Positions 1-7,099 of a DNA stretch of 13,249 nucleotides are shown one piece after another. The stretch lies in contig CADBPH010000180.1 of NCBI GenBank assembly GCA_902796455.1, positions 1 through 13,249 of the forward strand, written 5' to 3'. The notes beneath the pieces were generated by a model. The model saw only the letters and a list, made by a program, of their open reading frames with translations, searched no databases and had not been told where the DNA came from. The stretch is from an uncultured Bacteroidia bacterium. Lineage in GTDB: Bacteria; Bacteroidota; Bacteroidia; Bacteroidales; UBA932. Position numbers and translations under genes: made by a program. Numbering within the stretch: position 1 is the stretch's first letter; every line of letters starts with the position of its first letter.

Positions 1-270
1 GCACGGATCAATTCCTCCCAGTCGGAGCATACCCTTTCCGGCATTGACTCTGTCGAGTTTTCCGGCAATTTCTGCGTTCTGCTGACCCGGCCGGGTTTTG
101 CCAGCATGGTCGCCTCTTTCATCGACATGAATCTCGGCCATGAAATCATGGGCTCGATTGCCGGTGACGATACGATTCTGGTCATCCTCCGGCAGCATGC
201 ACAGCCGGATGTTTTCCTCACGGGATTGGAGAACCTGATTCCCGGGATTTCGGACAAAGTGAGAAAATGA
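1..270 (+). CDS. argR: Arginine repressor ArgR, C-terminal part (5' end outside window)
   Basis: Frame 1 is open from the first base to a TGA at 268-270, giving the last 89 residues of a longer protein. It contains LLTRPGFASMVASFID and GSIAGDDTIL, the hallmarks of the ArgR C-terminal domain, which forms trimers/hexamers and binds L-arginine; the paired aspartates of GDDT (bases 166-171) correspond to the arginine-contacting residues of the family. The N-terminal winged-helix DNA-binding half lies upstream of the window. Family knowledge: ArgR is an arginine-responsive transcription factor that represses arg genes and usually its own gene. Placed first in an arginine operon, it probably controls the whole unit, with its operators upstream of the window; I see no convincing ARG box here. 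Identity is secure; being partial is due only to the window edge. Confidence 0.93.
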   Translation, partial: ARINSSQSEHTLSGIDSVEFSGNFCVLLTRPGFASMVASFIDMNLGHEIMGSIAGDDTILVILRQHAQPDVFLTGLENLIPGISDKVRK

Positions 271-292
271 TGAACATATAATAAATAAGGAA

Positions 293-913
293 ATGGACAA
301 TGTCATTGTCGAGGTGGCGGGTGAGCAGCACCTGGGGTACATCCCTGAAATCCTCCAGACCATCGAGGATGCCACCAAAGTTCGCGGGACCGGTATCGCC
401 AAGCGTAATCCGGAGTATATTGCCAGTAAAATGCGTGAGGGAAAGGCGATTATCGCTACTTGCGGAGAGGAGTTCGCCGGCTTTTGTTACATCGAGTCCT
501 GGGACCATGAAGAATTCGTGGCCAATTCCGGCCTGATCGTCAAGCCGGAATTCCGCGGACACGGCCTGGCCGCACGGATCAAGAAGACGGCCTTCGACCT
601 GTCCCGGAAGCGCTTCCCCAAGGCGAAGATTTTCGGCCTGACGACCGGCCTGGCAGTCATGAAGATCAATACGGCGCTGGGCTATGTCCCGGTGACGTTC
701 TCTGAACTGACGACAGACCCGCAGTTCTGGAAAGGCTGCGAGAGCTGCATCAATTTCGATGTCCTCTTGCGGAACAATTATACGCGCTGCTTGTGCACTG
801 GGATGCTCTATGATCCCGTCAAGGCGGCGAGCCGCAACCCGCTCGGCAAGCCCGTGGACGAGAATGTCTGGGCATCCGTCGTCGGCAAACTTACACTATC
901 AGAAGATTCTTAG
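293..913 (+). CDS. GNAT-family N-acyltransferase, probable N-succinylglutamate synthase
   Basis: A 206-residue protein with a GNAT fold. The acyl-CoA pyrophosphate-binding loop is seen as VKPEFRGHGLA (residues 83-93, R/QxxGxG/A pattern), followed by a helix and the strand KIFGLTTG, then the ALGYVPV segment typical of GNAT motif B. Inferred role: N-acylation of glutamate with succinyl-CoA, the first step of arginine synthesis, because it sits between argR and argG, no argA or argJ is present, and the rest of the pathway needs an N-acylglutamate. As I recall, genetic fitness work in Bacteroides thetaiotaomicron pointed to a GNAT of this kind for this step. The C-terminal third carries CxxC (Cys149, Cys152) and CxC (Cys166, Cys168), a possible metal site unusual for GNATs. 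The ATG at 293 follows an AAGGAA run directly, too close for a normal ribosome-binding site. Fold sure, substrate inferred. Confidence 0.85.
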   Translation: MDNVIVEVAGEQHLGYIPEILQTIEDATKVRGTGIAKRNPEYIASKMREGKAIIATCGEEFAGFCYIESWDHEEFVANSGLIVKPEFRGHGLAARIKKTAFDLSRKRFPKAKIFGLTTGLAVMKINTALGYVPVTFSELTTDPQFWKGCESCINFDVLLRNNYTRCLCTGMLYDPVKAASRNPLGKPVDENVWASVVGKLTLSEDS

Positions 914-916
914 GAG
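912..916 (+). promoter_or_regulatory. Ribosome-binding site of argG
   Basis: AGGAG lies 7 bases before the ATG at 924 and overlaps the TAG stop (911-913) of the GNAT gene. It settles the argG start at 924 rather than at the upstream in-frame ATG at 759, which would add 55 residues unrelated to ArgG. Confidence 0.7.
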
Positions 917-923
917 AAAAGAT

Positions 924-2141
924 ATGGCAAAAAAAGTAGTCGTTGCATTCAGCGGAGGGTTGGATACCTCCTTTACCGTGATGTACCTGACCCGGGAGAA
1001 AGGGTATGAGGTGTACGCCGCCTGTGCGGACACGGGCGGATTCAGTCCGGAGCAGCTCAAGGAAAATGAAGAGAAGGCCTATCGCCTGGGTGCGAAAGGC
1101 TATGTGACCCTGGATGTCACGAAGGAGTATTATGACAAGAGCATCCGTTACATGGTCTACGGCAATGTCCTGCGGAACGGGACCTATCCGATCTCCGTCT
1201 CTTCGGAGCGGATTTTCCAGGCCATGGCCATCGCCCGGTATGCCAAGCAGATCGGCGCGGATGCGATTGCGCATGGTTCAACCGGTGCCGGGAACGACCA
1301 GGTCCGTTTCGACATGACCTTCCTGGTCATGGCTCCGGACATGGAAATCATCACCCTGACCCGGGACATGGCCCTGAGCCGCCAGGAAGAGGTGGATTAC
1401 CTGAACAAAAACGGCTATTTCGCCGATTTCACCAAACTCAAGTATTCCTATAATGTCGGGCTTTGGGGCACGTCCATCTGCGGCGGCGAAATCTTGGATT
1501 CGGCGCAGGGCCTTCCCGAACAGGCCTACCTCAAACAGGTGACCAAAACCGGCGAAGAAACGGTGAGCCTGACCTTTACGCGCGGAGAACTGACGGCTGT
1601 CAATGGCCAGGAATTCGCGGACAAGGTCAAGGCAATCCAGACCCTGGAGGAGATTGCGGCCCCGTACGGCGTCGGCCGGGACATGCATGTCGGCGATACG
1701 ATTATCGGCATCAAGGGACGGGTCGGCTTCGAGGCCGCAGCGCCGATGCTGATCATCGCCGCGCACAAATTCCTGGAGAAATTCACCCTCAGCAAGTGGC
1801 AGCAATACTGGAAAGACCAGGTGGCGAATTGGTACGGCATGTTCTTGCACGAGAGCCAGTACCTGGAGCCGGTCATGCGGGACATCGAGGCCATGCTCGC
1901 CGAGAGCCAGCGCAATGTCAACGGGACGGTAACCATGCAATTGCGCCCCTACAGCTTCTCCACCGTCGGCGTGGTCTCTGCTGACGACCTGGTCAAGACC
2001 AAGCTCGGCGAATACGGCGAGATGCAGAAAGGGTGGACGGCCGAAGATGCCAAGGGCTTCATCAAGGTCACTTCCACTCCCTTGCGGGTCTATTACGCCA
2101 ACCATGCCGACGAAGGCGCCAAACTCGAACGGGAACTATGA
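924..2141 (+). CDS. argG: Argininosuccinate synthase
   Basis: A 405-residue protein of normal family length. ArgG joins citrulline and aspartate with ATP to give argininosuccinate, the penultimate step of arginine synthesis, in the cytoplasm. The N-terminal PP-loop ATP-binding motif AFSGGLDTS is at residues 8-16; the citrulline/aspartate-binding segment HGSTGAGNDQVRFD is at 117-130, with Ser and Ala where the most common form has Cys and Lys; GLWGTSICGGE follows further on. The reading frame is open upstream to 759, but the MAKKVVV start at 924 matches the family N-terminus and has a good ribosome-binding site. The stop overlaps the argC start as ATGA (2138-2141), suggesting translational coupling. 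Its place ahead of argC, rather than beside argH, resembles the gene order I remember from Bacteroides. Confidence 0.96.
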   Translation: MAKKVVVAFSGGLDTSFTVMYLTREKGYEVYAACADTGGFSPEQLKENEEKAYRLGAKGYVTLDVTKEYYDKSIRYMVYGNVLRNGTYPISVSSERIFQAMAIARYAKQIGADAIAHGSTGAGNDQVRFDMTFLVMAPDMEIITLTRDMALSRQEEVDYLNKNGYFADFTKLKYSYNVGLWGTSICGGEILDSAQGLPEQAYLKQVTKTGEETVSLTFTRGELTAVNGQEFADKVKAIQTLEEIAAPYGVGRDMHVGDTIIGIKGRVGFEAAAPMLIIAAHKFLEKFTLSKWQQYWKDQVANWYGMFLHESQYLEPVMRDIEAMLAESQRNVNGTVTMQLRPYSFSTVGVVSADDLVKTKLGEYGEMQKGWTAEDAKGFIKVTSTPLRVYYANHADEGAKLEREL

Positions 2142-3109
2142 TCCGCGCCGGAATCATCGGAGCGGCCGGTTATACGGCCGGCGAGTTGCTGCGCATCTTG
2201 CAGGAGCATCCCGGGGCGGAGGTCGTCTTCGCCCAGAGTGCCTCTCATGCGGGATGTCCGGTGTGGGAAGCGCACCGGGACCTGGTCGGGCTGACGGATT
2301 TGGCTTTTTGTGAGCAAGCGCCTGTGAATGAGGCGGATGTGATTTTTATTTGTTCCGGACACGGCCGTTCCAAGGGATTTGTCCACGAACAATTGGACGG
2401 GCGTTATGACGGAGCCGTCATTGATCTGAGCAACGATTTCCGCCTGGCCGCGGATGCGGAAGGCTTTGTGTACGGCCTTCCGGAAGCCTTCCGGGAAGAG
2501 ATCCGCGGTGCCCGCCGGATCGCCAATCCGGGGTGTTTCGCCACGGCGATCCAATTGGCCCTGTTGCCCGCCGCGCACGCGGGGATGCTGCGGAGCGAAG
2601 TCCATGTGACGGGAATCACCGGGTCGACCGGAGCGGGTGTCAAGCCCTCCGAAACGACCCATTTCAGCTGGCGGGAAGGGAATCTTTCCGTGTATAAACC
2701 TTTTACGCACCAGCACCTGGGTGAAGTCGTACAGACCCTGACCCGGTTGGATCCGGCTTTCGGCGGCGTGGTCAATTTCATCCCCGTCCGGGGCAATTTC
2801 ACCCGCGGAATCATGGTGACAGCCTACTATGACTGTCCGCTCTCCGGGGAAGAACTTTCCGCCCTGTACAGCGGGTATTACCGGGACGAACCCTTCGTGG
2901 AAGTCGTTCCCTTCGATCCGGACATGAAACTGGCCGTCGGGACCAACCGATGCATCCTCCATGTCAGCAAGCATGGCGGGAAAGCGCTGGCCATCAGCAT
3001 GATCGATAATCTTGTCAAGGGCGCATCCGGGCAGGCCGTCCAGAACATGAACCTGCTTTTCGGCCAGGAGGAGACCGAAGGACTCCACCTGCGCGCCCTG
3101 CGTTATTAA
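2138..3109 (+). CDS. argC: N-acyl-gamma-glutamyl-phosphate reductase
   Basis: A 323-residue NADPH-dependent reductase that turns N-acylglutamyl 5-phosphate into the semialdehyde. The N-terminal nucleotide-binding loop is GIIGAAGYTAGEL (residues 5-17); the active-site cysteine is Cys133 in ANPGCFATA; the catalytic histidine is probably His193 in FTHQHLGEV; GNFTRGI is the usual C-terminal domain signature. The frame is open upstream to 2033, but residues before 2138 are not ArgC-like and lie inside argG; the ATG at 2138 starts exactly at the MIRAGIIGAAGY N-terminus and overlaps the argG stop by four bases. The natural substrate here is probably the N-succinyl compound, judging from ArgF' in the same operon; nothing in ArgC itself lets me read that. 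Confidence 0.95.
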   Translation: MIRAGIIGAAGYTAGELLRILQEHPGAEVVFAQSASHAGCPVWEAHRDLVGLTDLAFCEQAPVNEADVIFICSGHGRSKGFVHEQLDGRYDGAVIDLSNDFRLAADAEGFVYGLPEAFREEIRGARRIANPGCFATAIQLALLPAAHAGMLRSEVHVTGITGSTGAGVKPSETTHFSWREGNLSVYKPFTHQHLGEVVQTLTRLDPAFGGVVNFIPVRGNFTRGIMVTAYYDCPLSGEELSALYSGYYRDEPFVEVVPFDPDMKLAVGTNRCILHVSKHGGKALAISMIDNLVKGASGQAVQNMNLLFGQEETEGLHLRALRY

Positions 3110-3113
3110 ATAT

Positions 3114-3117
3114 AGGA
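3114..3117 (+). promoter_or_regulatory. Ribosome-binding site of argD
   Basis: AGGA, 6 bases before the ATG at 3124, in the 14-base gap after the argC stop. Supports the start at 3124. Confidence 0.5.
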
Positions 3118-3123
3118 AATGCC

Positions 3124-4254
3124 ATGAATCTGTTTGATGTATACAGCCTCTTCGATGTGACCCCGGTCAAAGGACGCGGGTGCACGATCTGGGATGCCGA
3201 AGGAAATCAATACCTGGACCTGTATGGCGGCCATGCGGTCATCTCCATCGGGCACGCCCATCCGGTGTATGTCCGCGCGCTGACCGAGCAGCTTTCGCGC
3301 ATCGGGTTTTATTCCAACAGCGTCCGCAACCCGCTCCAGGAAGAACTTTCCCACCGCCTGGGAGAGGCCTGCGGCATGCCGGACTATTCGCTGTTCTTGG
3401 TCAATTCCGGGGCGGAGGCGAATGAGAATGCGCTCAAGCTGGCTTCTTTCCATACCGGGAAAGACCGGATCGTCGCATTCCGCCATTCCTTCCATGGCCG
3501 GACTTCCGGTGCAGTGGCCGTAACGGACAATCCGGCAATCGTTTCGCCTTTCAATGCGGCGCACAAGGTCACCTTCGTGGAGATGAATGACGCCGCTGCG
3601 GTGGAGGCGGAATTGGCCAAAGGCGATGTCGCCGGCGTCATCATTGAGGGGATCCAGGGTGTCGGCGGCATTATCGTCCCGGAAGATGCCTTCCTGCGGG
3701 AACTGTCGGCGCTGACCCGGAAATACGGGGTCGTCCTCATTATGGATGAGGTCCAGAGCGGGTACGGCCGGACCGGCAAATTCTTTGCGCACCAGTGGGC
3801 CGGCATCGAGCCGGACCTGGTCACGGTCGCGAAGGGCATGGGCAACGGGTTCCCGATCGGCGGTGTGCTGATTTCCCCGCAGTTCAAAGCCGTCAAGGGC
3901 ATGTTGGGAACGACATTCGGCGGGAATTATCTGGCCATGGCGGCAGCGCTGGCCGTGCTGGATGTCATCACGCAGGAGCATCTGCTGGAGCATGTCGGTG
4001 AAGTGGGGGATTACCTGCTGACCCACCTGCCTTCCCATCCGGCCATCAGCCAGGTCCGCGGTCGCGGTCTGATGCTGGGAATCGAGTTCTCCCGGGAAGT
4101 CGCCCCCATCCGTTCCAAACTCTTGTATGACAAGCATATCTTTACGGGTGTCGCCGGAAAGAACATGATCCGGCTCCTGGCGCCGCTGGTCCTGAAAAAG
4201 GAAGAGGCCGCCCAGTTTATCAGCGCCCTGGAAGATGTATTGAGTGAAATTTAA
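3124..4254 (+). CDS. argD: Class III aminotransferase, N-acylornithine aminotransferase
   Basis: A 376-residue PLP enzyme that transfers an amino group from glutamate to N-acylglutamate semialdehyde, giving N-acylornithine. Family marks: VNSGAEANENALK (residues 93-105, phosphate-binding loop), HSFHGRTSGA (121-130), DEVQSGYGRTG (208-218) with Asp208 contacting the pyridine nitrogen, and TVAKGMGNGFPIGG with Lys237 as the Schiff-base lysine. FGGNYLA (265-271) is the usual loop over the cofactor. Length fits ArgD. It follows argC by 14 bases and precedes argF' by 12, in biochemical order. With a succinyl-type ArgF' downstream, the expected substrate is the N-succinyl form; bacterial ArgD/AstC enzymes are known to accept both acyl groups, so this step may not have needed special adaptation. 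Confidence 0.95.
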   Translation: MNLFDVYSLFDVTPVKGRGCTIWDAEGNQYLDLYGGHAVISIGHAHPVYVRALTEQLSRIGFYSNSVRNPLQEELSHRLGEACGMPDYSLFLVNSGAEANENALKLASFHTGKDRIVAFRHSFHGRTSGAVAVTDNPAIVSPFNAAHKVTFVEMNDAAAVEAELAKGDVAGVIIEGIQGVGGIIVPEDAFLRELSALTRKYGVVLIMDEVQSGYGRTGKFFAHQWAGIEPDLVTVAKGMGNGFPIGGVLISPQFKAVKGMLGTTFGGNYLAMAAALAVLDVITQEHLLEHVGEVGDYLLTHLPSHPAISQVRGRGLMLGIEFSREVAPIRSKLLYDKHIFTGVAGKNMIRLLAPLVLKKEEAAQFISALEDVLSEI

Positions 4255-4266
4255 GAAATAACAGGC

Positions 4267-5217
4267 ATGAAAAAGTTCTTTCACGTAAGCGATATCGGCG
4301 ACCTGGATGCAGCCCTGCGCGAGGCGGCATGGGTCAAGGCGGATCCGTTCCACTGGAAATCTCTGGGAACGGACAAAACGGCCATTTTCATTTTCTTCAA
4401 CAGCTCGTTGCGGACCCGGCTCAGCAGCCAGAAAGCGGCGATGAACCTCGGGATGAATGCCATCGTCCTGAACGTCGGGGCGGACAGCTGGAAGCTGGAA
4501 ACCCAGATGGGCGTGATTATGGACGGAGATAAGCCCGAACACCTGCGCGAGGCGATTCCGGTTATCGGAAGTTACTGCGACCTGATCGGCGTCCGCTCCT
4601 TCGCCCGTTTCGAAGACCGGGATTTCGATTATCAGGAAACGATTCTGAATCAATTCGTTGAATATTCCGGAAAACCGGTCATCAGCCTGGAGTCTGCGAC
4701 GGTGCACCCCTGTCAGGCCTTTGCGGACTTGATTACGATTGATCAGTACAAGACCAAACCGCGGCCGAAGGTGGTCCTGACCTGGGCGCCGCATCCGAAT
4801 CCCTTGCCGCAGGCGGTACCGAACTCGTTCGCCGAATGGATGAATGCCGCCGATGTGGACTTTGTCATCACCCATCCCGAAGGTTATGAACTGGATCCGC
4901 AATTCGTCGGGAACGCACGGGTGGAGTATGACCAGATGAAAGCGTTCGAAGGGGCGGATTTCATCTATGCCAAGAGCTGGGCTTCCTACCGGGAATACGG
5001 GAAGGTCCTGAGCCGGGACCGCGCCTGGACCGTAAGTGCCCGGCAGATGGCCGTGACGGACAATGCTTATTTCATGCACTGCCTGCCGGTGCGCCGCAAC
5101 ATGATCGTCTCGGACGAGGTGATTGATTCGCCCCGGAGTCTGGTGATCCCCGAGGCAGCCAACCGGGTGGTTTCCGCCCAGGTGGTCATGAAACGGATGC
5201 TGGAGGCAATGCAATGA
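4267..5217 (+). CDS. argF': N-succinylornithine carbamoyltransferase (SOTCase type)
   Basis: A 316-residue transcarbamylase that carbamoylates N-succinylornithine to N-succinylcitrulline. The carbamoyl-phosphate loop reads NSSLRTR (residues 45-51), where ordinary ornithine transcarbamylases have STRTR; HCLPVRRN (271-278) is the ornithine-side motif. The protein lacks the ornithine-binding loop pattern of classical ArgF and closely resembles, from memory, the B. fragilis SOTCase over almost its whole length (MDGDKPEHL, GVRSFARFE, PQAVPNSFAEWMNA, FEGADFIYAK). The residue known to separate the two acyl specificities is Pro90 in the succinyl enzyme and Glu in the acetyl enzyme of Xanthomonas; here residue 90 is Pro (GDKPEHL). 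The stop overlaps the argB ATG by four bases. No classical ornithine transcarbamylase is in the window. Confidence 0.94.
   Translation: MKKFFHVSDIGDLDAALREAAWVKADPFHWKSLGTDKTAIFIFFNSSLRTRLSSQKAAMNLGMNAIVLNVGADSWKLETQMGVIMDGDKPEHLREAIPVIGSYCDLIGVRSFARFEDRDFDYQETILNQFVEYSGKPVISLESATVHPCQAFADLITIDQYKTKPRPKVVLTWAPHPNPLPQAVPNSFAEWMNAADVDFVITHPEGYELDPQFVGNARVEYDQMKAFEGADFIYAKSWASYREYGKVLSRDRAWTVSARQMAVTDNAYFMHCLPVRRNMIVSDEVIDSPRSLVIPEAANRVVSAQVVMKRMLEAMQ
5202..5206 (+). promoter_or_regulatory. Ribosome-binding site of argB, inside argF'
   Basis: GGAGG, 7 bases before the ATG at 5214, lies within the last codons of argF'. With the ATGA overlap it supports the argB start at 5214. Confidence 0.65.
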
Positions 5218-6005
5218 GCGCCACCCCTTTGCATGTCGTGAAGGTCGGCGGGGCCGTTGTCGAGAATCCGGCGGAACTGGAAGCTTTCCTGGACGGTTTC
5301 GCGGCCCTGGACGGGGCGAAAATCCTGGTGCACGGCGGCGGCCGGACGGCCACGGAAGTGGCCGGACGCCTCGGCGTTCCCACCCGGATGGTGGCCGGCC
5401 GCCGCGTGACGGACCCCGGGATGCTGCGTGTCGTAACCATGGTGTATGCGGGGCTGGTGAACAAGACCGTCATCGCATCCTTGGGCAAAAGGGGCGTGCG
5501 GGCACTCGGCCTGTGCGGCGCGGACCTGGATTGCATTCGGGGACAGCGCCGTCCGCCGGTGGACATGCCGGGAGAGGGGATGGTCGACTTCGGCTGTGTC
5601 GGTGATGTCACCTCTGTCCAAGCCGATGCCTTTGCCGGAATCCTGGCGGATGGGGCCGTCCCGGTCGTCGCGCCGCTGATCCATGACGGAGAGGGAAACC
5701 TGTTGAATACCAATGCGGATACCATTGCTTCGAAGGTGGCGGCGGGGCTCGCTGCGGCCGGATATGCGGTTACATTGACTTTCTGCTTCGAGAAGCCCGG
5801 AGTCCTGTCGGATCCGTCCGATGATTCCTCGGTAATTCCCGTTATCGACCCGGCCGGCTTTGAGCGCCTGCTGGCGGAAGGAACGGTCTCCGGGGGGATG
5901 GTCCCGAAATTGACCGGGGCGTTCTCTTCGTTGAAAGCCGGTGTCGCCGAAGTTGTCATTACAAGCGCATCTGCCCTTCGGGGCGGCACCCGCATTATTC
6001 CATGA
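5214..6005 (+). CDS. argB: N-acylglutamate kinase
   Basis: A 263-residue amino-acid kinase that phosphorylates the side-chain carboxylate of N-acylglutamate using ATP. Seen: KVGGAVVENP with Lys10, the glycine loop HGGGRTATEVAGRLG (residues 40-54), VNKTVIASLG (82-91), GLCGADLD (99-106), NTNADTIASKVAAGL (165-179) with the catalytic-site Asp169, and GGMVPKL with Lys232; Lys10 and Lys232 match the two transition-state lysines of the family. Length is near that of E. coli ArgB (about 258), without the N-terminal helix of arginine-inhibited hexameric kinases, so feedback inhibition by arginine is not expected from the sequence. It begins within the argF' stop and ends 6 bases before argE. The presumed substrate is N-succinylglutamate, by pathway context. 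Confidence 0.94.
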   Translation: MSATPLHVVKVGGAVVENPAELEAFLDGFAALDGAKILVHGGGRTATEVAGRLGVPTRMVAGRRVTDPGMLRVVTMVYAGLVNKTVIASLGKRGVRALGLCGADLDCIRGQRRPPVDMPGEGMVDFGCVGDVTSVQADAFAGILADGAVPVVAPLIHDGEGNLLNTNADTIASKVAAGLAAAGYAVTLTFCFEKPGVLSDPSDDSSVIPVIDPAGFERLLAEGTVSGGMVPKLTGAFSSLKAGVAEVVITSASALRGGTRIIP

Positions 6006-6011
6006 CCCATT

Positions 6012-7088
6012 ATGGATGAACTGATTGCATTGCTCCGGGATCTGATCCGCATCCCTTCTTTCAGCCGGGAAGAGGCGGCTGCGGCCGATTGCCTGCAAGC
6101 CTGGATGACCGCCCATGGCCTGTCACCTTTCCGGGAAGGCAACAACCTCTGGTGCGTGGCGGGGGAGACGGCCCCGGATGGCCGGCTGCTCCCGAGCGAA
6201 AAGCCGACCCTTCTGCTGAATGCACACCTGGATACGGTCCGTCCTTCCACCGGATATACCCGGGATCCGTTCCGTGCGGACCTGGAGGGAGACCGCCTTT
6301 TCGGCCTCGGATCCAATGACGATGGCGGCTCCCTGATCGCCTTGTTGCAGGCGTTCCGCATCCTGTCTGCCAAACCGCAGCCTTACCGGCTGGTTTTTTC
6401 GGCTACGGCTGAAGAAGAAGTGTGCGGCCGCGCAGGGCTGGAGGCGATTTTCCCGTTCCTGGGAGAGATCGCGCTCGGGATCATGGGCGAACCCACGCGC
6501 ATGCAGATGGCCGTCGCGGAACGCGGGCTCATGGTCCTGGATTGCGAGGCGCTGGGAAAAAGCGGACATGCGGCCCGGAATGAGGGTGAAAACGCAATCT
6601 ACAAGGCTCTTCCGGATATCGAGTGGTTCCGGACATACTGTTTCCCGGCGGTTTCCGATTTCCTGGGACCGGTAAAAATGACGGTGACGCAGATCGAAGC
6701 CGGATACCAGCACAATGTCATTCCGGACCGGTGCCGTTTTGTCGTCGATGTCCGTTCCAACGGGCTTTATTCGAATGTGGAATTGCTTTCCCTGATCCGG
6801 GAAGCGGTTTCCTGCCGGGTGCAGGAGCGGTCCACGCGGCTGAGCGGCGCGTCCATCCCGGCGGACCACCCGGTTGTTGTCCGGGGACGCAGCCTGGGGC
6901 TGGAATCATTCGGGTCTCCGACGACCAGCAACCAGAGTGTCAGCCCGTTCACGACGCTGAAGATCGGCCCGGGCGATTCTGCGCGCAGCCATGCCCCGGA
7001 TGAATACATCCGGCTCTCGGAAATCCGGGAGGGAATTGATATCTTTGTCCGGCTGCTGGACCAGCTTTCCATTGAAACAGCTTCTTAA
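6012..7088 (+). CDS. argE: M20-family deacylase, probable N-succinylcitrulline desuccinylase
   Basis: A 358-residue di-zinc hydrolase of the ArgE/DapE type. Metal and catalytic residues are all visible: His72 and Asp74 in NAHLDTV, bridging Asp103 in GSNDDGG, the base Glu134 and metal-binding Glu135 in TAEEEV, Glu160 in GEPT, and His327 in SRSHAPDEY. The central lid domain lies at roughly residues 165-275, beginning AVAERGLMVL. In this pathway variant the enzyme should remove the acyl group from N-acylcitrulline after carbamoylation, giving citrulline for ArgG. DapE, its close relative, removes succinyl groups, so desuccinylation is within the family's chemistry. The ATG at 6012 has no obvious ribosome-binding site; translation may be coupled to argB, whose stop is 6 bases upstream. 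Family sure, exact substrate by context. Confidence 0.9.
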   Translation: MDELIALLRDLIRIPSFSREEAAAADCLQAWMTAHGLSPFREGNNLWCVAGETAPDGRLLPSEKPTLLLNAHLDTVRPSTGYTRDPFRADLEGDRLFGLGSNDDGGSLIALLQAFRILSAKPQPYRLVFSATAEEEVCGRAGLEAIFPFLGEIALGIMGEPTRMQMAVAERGLMVLDCEALGKSGHAARNEGENAIYKALPDIEWFRTYCFPAVSDFLGPVKMTVTQIEAGYQHNVIPDRCRFVVDVRSNGLYSNVELLSLIREAVSCRVQERSTRLSGASIPADHPVVVRGRSLGLESFGSPTTSNQSVSPFTTLKIGPGDSARSHAPDEYIRLSEIREGIDIFVRLLDQLSIETAS

Positions 7089-7099
7089 ATGAATATTGA

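Noticed and set aside
759..923. Upstream in-frame extension of argG by 55 residues
   Set aside because: It overlaps the GNAT gene, is not ArgG-like, and the start at 924 has a good ribosome-binding site and the family N-terminus.
2033..2137. Upstream in-frame extension of argC by 35 residues
   Set aside because: It lies within argG; ArgC proteins begin at the GxxGxxG nucleotide-binding strand, matching the ATG at 2138.
3106..5214. A 702-codon open frame on the minus strand opposite argD and argF'
   Set aside because: argD and argF' happen to share the same phase, and their G/C-rich codons leave the opposite frame free of stops. The translation is rich in His, Arg, Gln and Asp with no recognisable domain, and both sense genes are certain.
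5186..6373. Long minus-strand frames over argB and argE (also 5067-6116 and 7085-8350 over argH)
   Set aside because: They are mirror images of strongly coding plus-strand genes, with low-complexity Ser/Arg/Pro-rich or His/Gln-rich translations and no domains.
7040..7047. TATCTTTG inside argE, 52 bases before argH, as an internal promoter
   Set aside because: It matches TAnnTTTG but has no -33 element at the right distance and encodes conserved-looking ArgE codons; an 8-base match with free positions is expected by chance.
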